Shown in pieces: positions 60,575-64,000 of a stretch of 64,000 bases of DNA. Origin of the DNA: Bog-159 sp035602155 (GTDB lineage: Bacteria; Acidobacteriota; Terriglobia; Bryobacterales; Bryobacteraceae); contig DATNMW010000423.1 in assembly GCA_035602155.1 (NCBI GenBank), positions 1 through 64,000 of the forward strand, given 5' to 3'. The position numbers and the translations under genes were made by a program. Numbering within the stretch: the first letter of the stretch is position 1; each line of letters starts with the position of its first letter. The notes below the pieces were generated by a model that made no database searches, was not told where the DNA came from, and was given only the letters and a program-made list of their open reading frames with translations.

Positions 60575-61137
60575 GGAAGCTCTCCCGTACGACCTTCGCT
60601 CAGCCCCATGCCACGCAGCCGTTTCCTTAGTTTTTCATATGCGCGGTGCGCCTTCTGCTTCACCGACCCAATGCTCGACGATGTCGCGCGCGCCACCTCC
60701 TCCAGCGACATTCCCGCGACCTTCAGCATCTCGATCACTTCCCGCTGGCTCTCGGGAAGGGCCGCCAGGAGCGTTTCCAGATCCGGAGTTCCGCCCGATC
60801 CCGGCGGAGACGCCGCCGCCGCTTCGTGCACCTCCTCCAGCCGCTCTTCGCGAGCTACCGTGCGGCTGGCCTTCCTGTAGTGGTCCACGCGAATGTGCCG
60901 CGCAATCGCGTAGAACCACGGCAGCACTGGCTCGCCCGCATGGTATGTGTGCCGGGCCTCGTGAATGCGCAGCCAGGTTTCCTGCAGCAGGTCGTCGGCA
61001 TCTCCCCGGCTCGCGAATTGGACCACGAAAAACCGATGGAGCTGCGGGCTCAGGCGATGGATCAGGGCCGTGGCCGCGGTGAAATCACCCTGTTGGTAGC
61101 GGGCCATCAGCATTTCCAAATCGCTGTTCGGGTGCAT
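60571..61137 (-). CDS. ECF sigma factor
   Basis: 188 residues. Region 2 in DADDLLQETWLRIHEARHTY and PWFYAIARHIRVDHYRK; region 4 in LPESQREVIEMLKVAGMSLE and SIGSVKQKAHRAYEKLRKRL. Directs RNA polymerase to alternative promoters after release from the membrane partner encoded downstream. A candidate self-promoter lies at 61210-61183. Confidence 0.93.
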   Translation of the reverse strand: MHPNSDLEMLMARYQQGDFTAATALIHRLSPQLHRFFVVQFASRGDADDLLQETWLRIHEARHTYHAGEPVLPWFYAIARHIRVDHYRKASRTVAREERLEEVHEAAAASPPGSGGTPDLETLLAALPESQREVIEMLKVAGMSLEEVARATSSSIGSVKQKAHRAYEKLRKRLRGMGLSEGRTGELP

Positions 61138-61372
61138 TGAGGAGGAAGCTGCGAACCCCGTAATTACCGATCCTAACAGGGATATACGATGGGTACCCCC
61201 TGAAAGTTACGGAGCGGCCCTTGCGCGCGGCCGTGACGATCCGTACATGTCATGGCAATCGCCGCCGTAACTTCCTCCCACCCTGCGGCGAAGGAAGATC
61301 TGAACGCTCGCCGACCGCGAGTCGCGCCAGCTTGGTTCAAGATTGGCGCAAGAAAAATCTTAGGAGGAGTCA
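61138..61372. other. divergent intergenic region
   Basis: 235 bases between the ECF sigma gene and the propeller gene. It contains the ECF-like motif pair at 61210-61183 (minus) and a second GTAACTT on the plus strand near 61267 without a clear partner. AGGAGG stands before ATG 61373. Confidence 0.5.
61183..61210 (-). promoter_or_regulatory. candidate ECF-type promoter of the sigma gene
   Basis: Minus strand: GTAACTT (61210-61204), 15 bases, CGTATA (61188-61183). This is similar to the GGAACTT/CGTCTA pattern of many ECF promoters and would give autoregulation of the sigma/anti-sigma pair. Confidence 0.35.
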
Positions 61373-62395
61373 ATGAAGAAATTCGGTTTTTTCAGCATCA
61401 TGGTGTCGCTCATCAGCGCGGCTACCGCTACCGTGGCCGCTGCCAGTAACGGTGTTCTGGTTATTACCGCGTCGAATGCAACCACGAACCAGCTATTGGT
61501 TTACAATTCCAGCGGCGCACTGCTGCAAACAGTCCCCACGGGGGGACAGGGCGGCGTCAGCGGCAATGCCGGTGGCATCGAAGCGAGGGGCAATCTGGTC
61601 GCTGTCGTAAATTTCAGCTCGCTGAACGTGTCATTGTTTGAACTCGGAAGCGACGGCTTCCGGATGACACAGTTAATCCCTACGATCTCAAGCCCGGTCA
61701 GCGTCGCCTTCGGCAACGATCACCTATACATCCTCGGCGCTACCGAGGTTGAATCCCACCGGATATTCGGATCCAGTGTCAATCCCGTCCCCGATGGAGA
61801 GGTGTCACTAGTCGTGGCGGATGGGTCCGCGGCCCAGGTCGGCGCTCTGCCGACCCAGGTCGTCATCACGGAAAAGAGCAACATGATCGAGACGGTCAAC
61901 CTGCTGCCGGAGGGCGCGGTGGGTGGCATTGCCTCGCCGGTGCAGAACATTCCGGCCAACGTCAATACGCCATTAGGATTGATCACACGCGGCGATAACG
62001 CCTACGTCACCATCGCGCACGCCAATGAGATCTCGCTGGTCCGCGATGGCGCCATTTTGACCGTCACCAATTCCGGTACTCAGAACGCTCCTTGCTGGTT
62101 GGCGCTGGTGGGACCCTACCTGTTTTCGAGCAATTCGCCGAGCATGAGCATTTCAAAATATGCGGTCTTCGGACCAAAGATCGTGCAAGTCTCGGCCGTC
62201 GCAGCTACGCAGAATGGCGATCCGACCGACATCGCATCGGGCGAGGGATTGGTCGCGGTGATTGCCGGTAGCGGCGCGCTAACCTATCTGTCGATCTTCA
62301 GTGTTGACGAAGACGGCAACCTTAGCCTGCTGCAACCGGCCGCGACTATTAGCGGCGCCGCTAACGGCGTGGCGATTGTTCAAGCTGGCAACTGA
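61373..62395 (+). CDS. secreted beta-propeller protein
   Basis: 340 residues with a signal peptide (SIMVSLISAATATVAAAS). Repeated blades such as GVLVITASNATTNQLLVYNS, NLVAVVNFSSLNVSLFEL, GLVAVIAGSGALTYLSIFSV resemble seven-bladed lactonase-like or YVTN propellers. No catalytic residues are evident. Strong AGGAGG ribosome-binding site. Lies next to the ECF sigma gene and may belong to its regulon. Confidence 0.8.
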   Translation: MKKFGFFSIMVSLISAATATVAAASNGVLVITASNATTNQLLVYNSSGALLQTVPTGGQGGVSGNAGGIEARGNLVAVVNFSSLNVSLFELGSDGFRMTQLIPTISSPVSVAFGNDHLYILGATEVESHRIFGSSVNPVPDGEVSLVVADGSAAQVGALPTQVVITEKSNMIETVNLLPEGAVGGIASPVQNIPANVNTPLGLITRGDNAYVTIAHANEISLVRDGAILTVTNSGTQNAPCWLALVGPYLFSSNSPSMSISKYAVFGPKIVQVSAVAATQNGDPTDIASGEGLVAVIAGSGALTYLSIFSVDEDGNLSLLQPAATISGAANGVAIVQAGN

Positions 62396-62719
62396 AGGGA
62401 GCGCTATGAGGGACGTGCTGCGCAGGCATCGCGTTCCTTCGCCAAACCCAGGCCCACCTGTCCGCCGCTCCTATCCGCGAAGTGCGGCACGGCTCGGATG
62501 TTAGCGATTTTTCTGGTACGCTGAGCACCATATTCCCACTCTATGGCCCGAATCGCCGTGGAACGCCCGCCGGGAGCGGCGATCTATTGCGCGGACCGTA
62601 GACTGCGGTGTGCTCCTGGCGCCGTGGGCTCGGCAGGCATTCTGCGAGCCGAAAGCCGCAAGCGGGCGTGATCGGAGCCGGGCAAGTTGACAAGCCCGAT
62701 TCAGCGAATTCCTGTTGTT
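62396..62719. other. non-coding gap
   Basis: About 320 bases between the propeller gene and the membrane protein on the other strand. Short frames only; no tRNA, clear terminator or repeat was seen. Confidence 0.5.
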
Positions 62720-63322
62720 TCACGATCGCCCGTGCTGCTCAAAGCCGCGCAGCTCGTCGATTTCCTCTTGAAGCCTCCGCAGCCTTCGCTTCCTAGTGGG
62801 AAAGAAAATCGCAAGCCAGATGGCGAGAAGCACCAGGACTGGCACGAAGTTCAGCAGGAGCCGCGGGGAATTCAGCGAGTGAATTACTCCTGGCAAGATA
62901 ACCAGCGCCAGACCGAGGAAACAGAAAGTCAGACCCGCCCTGCGCCAGATGTGCAGGCCATAGTCGCGGCTCCTCTCCAGTTCGCTTCTATAGAACTCGA
63001 CGGAACTGCTTACCGCCGCATCCGGCCCTGGCCTGCCGGGCCAAATCCATCGGTAAGCCTGATACGCGAAATTCAACCCGCAGAGACTCAGAATTCCCAG
63101 TCCCACGCGTGGAAGCGTCTCATCGTGGGCTCTGGCGAAGATCCACGCAAAGAAAGCGCAGACGACAATCCCAATGGTTATCTGGAGAAGCGCCTCCCGG
63201 CGGGCTTTCCTCCGGCGCCGCTGCGCTTTACCGCGTATTTCGTTCACTGACATTTTGAATACCTCCGTTGGCTGGTTTTGCCAAATATTTCGTGGATCGT
63301 TCATGGGTAACTCACTCGGCAT
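62720..63322 (-). CDS. membrane protein, probable partner of the downstream-type sigma factor
   Basis: 200 residues. Cytoplasmic N-terminus with a basic patch (RGKAQRRRRKARREALLQ), four membrane segments in two pairs (ITIGIVVCAFFAWIFA, VGLGILSLCGLNFAYQAY, GLTFCFLGLALVILPGVI, LLLNFVPVLVLLAIWLAIFF) and a C-terminal coiled stretch (RLRRLQEEIDELRGFEQ). ATG 63322 has AAGGAGAG before it and overlaps the sigma stop by 11 bases, hence translational coupling. A role in holding the sigma factor is inferred from this. Confidence 0.8.
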   Translation of the reverse strand: MPSELPMNDPRNIWQNQPTEVFKMSVNEIRGKAQRRRRKARREALLQITIGIVVCAFFAWIFARAHDETLPRVGLGILSLCGLNFAYQAYRWIWPGRPGPDAAVSSSVEFYRSELERSRDYGLHIWRRAGLTFCFLGLALVILPGVIHSLNSPRLLLNFVPVLVLLAIWLAIFFPTRKRRLRRLQEEIDELRGFEQHGRS

Positions 63323-63923
63323 GAGGCTCTCCTTCGCCGAACCACCGTCTCAGCACGTTCTTGATGCGGTGCACTTTCATCGCAATGTTCGCCGGCGACA
63401 ATCCAGTAATCTCGCCTATCGAGCTCGCGTCCATACCCTCGAGATAGAAAACGATGATCTGACGATCGAGCGGTTTCAGGCGCTGGATCAGCATGGAGAC
63501 ACGATCCAGCGCTTCGTTCTGGCTGGCCACAAGTTCGCCCCGATCGTTGCCAGGCATGGTGTCGACGCTCTCGATGCTCACGAGGCGGCTCCTGACCCGG
63601 CGCTGCCGGATCACGTGCCCGGTGGCTACGTTGTGAGCGACACGGTACACCCAGGTCCTGACCGAACATCGCCGGTCGAAATTCCCGAAGCTACGCCAAA
63701 GATGCAGATGAATGTCCTGGAGCAGGTCGCGGCGCGCATCGGGATCAAGCTCGTAAGCCCGCGCGAGCCGGTCGAGTGAGGCACCGTAGGTATCGGCCGC
63801 GTCTTGATACAGCGAATCCTGGCTTACGTCTCCCGTCGTAATGGCCTCAGCCCTCAAATCAAGGTAGTCGCTGGCCACCGGGTTTTCTAACAGATAATTT
63901 TGCGCTCGCGGCCCAACGGCCAC
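63312..63923 (-). CDS. sigma-70 family RNA polymerase sigma factor
   Basis: 203 residues. Region 2 in RDLLQDIHLHLWRSFGNFD and RTWVYRVAHNVATGHVIRQ; region 4 in LKPLDRQIIVFYLEGMDASS and TGLSPANIAMKVHRIKNVLR. ECF-like. It differs clearly in sequence from the sigma factor at 60571-61137, so it is not a recent duplicate. Followed by its membrane partner. Confidence 0.92.
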   Translation of the reverse strand: MAVGPRAQNYLLENPVASDYLDLRAEAITTGDVSQDSLYQDAADTYGASLDRLARAYELDPDARRDLLQDIHLHLWRSFGNFDRRCSVRTWVYRVAHNVATGHVIRQRRVRSRLVSIESVDTMPGNDRGELVASQNEALDRVSMLIQRLKPLDRQIIVFYLEGMDASSIGEITGLSPANIAMKVHRIKNVLRRWFGEGEPHAE

Positions 63924-63930
63924 AATCCGC

Positions 63931-64000
63931 TTACCGCACGTCCAGGTAGCCGAATTTCAACGGCTCTGGCTCGCCGTTCGAAAGGGTCACTTCCAGCACA
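63931..64000 (-). CDS. C-terminal end of a protein, cut by window edge
   Basis: Last 22 codons of a minus-strand frame ending LEVTLSNGEPEPLKFGYLDV-R and TAA at 63933-63931, 7 bases before the sigma gene start. It reads like protein and sits at operon spacing, but the family cannot be told. Confidence 0.5.
   Translation of the reverse strand, partial: VLEVTLSNGEPEPLKFGYLDVR

Overview
ORGANISM. The window reads as a chromosomal piece of an Acidobacteriota bacterium, most likely class Terriglobia, order Bryobacterales (Solibacter/Bryobacter type). The basis is the partial 16S rRNA gene at the left edge together with families that are expanded in that group: Oar-like TonB-dependent receptors with an N-terminal carboxypeptidase-regulatory domain (three), a TIGR03436-type VWA protein, two TIGR03435-type domains, an ADOP/MacB-like orphan permease, and many secreted beta-propeller and carbohydrate-related proteins. 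The assignment rests on recognition by eye, not on a database search.

LAYOUT. 1-1.2 kb: 5' part of 16S rRNA (minus strand) with its leader and promoter region. 1.2-2.9 kb: two plus-strand genes, one of them a HEAT-repeat protein with an embedded barrel-sandwich (lipoyl/HlyD-like) segment. 2.9-9.8 kb: three-gene minus-strand operon (carboxypeptidase-regulatory-like protein, TonB-dependent receptor, VWA protein); two of the genes carry a small cloverleaf-type repeat inserted in frame between the start codon and the signal-peptide core. 9.8-13.0 kb: blaI-blaR1-TIGR03435 operon in which the BlaR1 protein itself ends in a TIGR03435 domain. 13.1-18.5 kb: TonB-dependent receptor plus multicopper oxidase, with Fur-like palindromes at the promoter. 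18.5-21.2 kb: a decayed island holding a DUF1761 gene, a truncated FGGY kinase, a frameshifted tyrosine recombinase, a dead and an intact toxin-antitoxin pair. 21.3-27.1 kb: S41 protease, sugar transporter, GT39 glycosyltransferase, esterase, orphan response regulator. 27.3-30.9 kb: phosphoketolase-acetate kinase operon. 31.0-32.7 kb: broken DUF262/DUF1524 gene and a PIN-toxin/antitoxin pair. 32.8-45.2 kb: carbohydrate or sugar-acid region (clan-A glycosidase, HpcH/HpaI aldolase, cupin, DUF362 protein, and the operon TonB receptor-enolase superfamily enzyme-PHP/propeller protein). 45.4-53.7 kb: PIG-L deacetylase, ADOP permease, TlpA-ABC ATPase-ABC permease operon, frameshifted DUF3800-like gene, cytochrome c/PQQ-propeller protein. 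53.8-55.4 kb: ABC ATPase fragment, short ORF and radical SAM/SPASM gene. 55.4-59.9 kb: small OB-like protein, arylamine N-acetyltransferase, isolated nuoB, pgeF, a secreted protein, lactonase-like MBL enzyme, GNAT. 59.9-64.0 kb: two separate sigma-factor/membrane-partner pairs around a secreted propeller protein, then the C-terminal end of one more gene.

HOW THE GENES WORK TOGETHER. The dominant theme is uptake and breakdown of plant or microbial polymers: outer-membrane receptors import oligomers or chelates, periplasmic glycosidase, esterase, deacetylase and PHP proteins process them, the enolase-superfamily enzyme and aldolase point to sugar-acid catabolism, and phosphoketolase with acetate kinase turns sugar phosphates into acetyl phosphate, acetate and ATP. 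Regulation visible in the sequence includes the BlaI/BlaR1 proteolytic switch, two sigma/anti-sigma-like pairs, and the candidate Fur-like operators. Several loci show gene decay (recombinase, FGGY kinase, ParDE, DUF262, DUF3800, ABC ATPase), so the window mixes stable core genes (16S, nuoB, pgeF) with turnover hot spots. No tRNA, CRISPR array or intact insertion sequence was seen.
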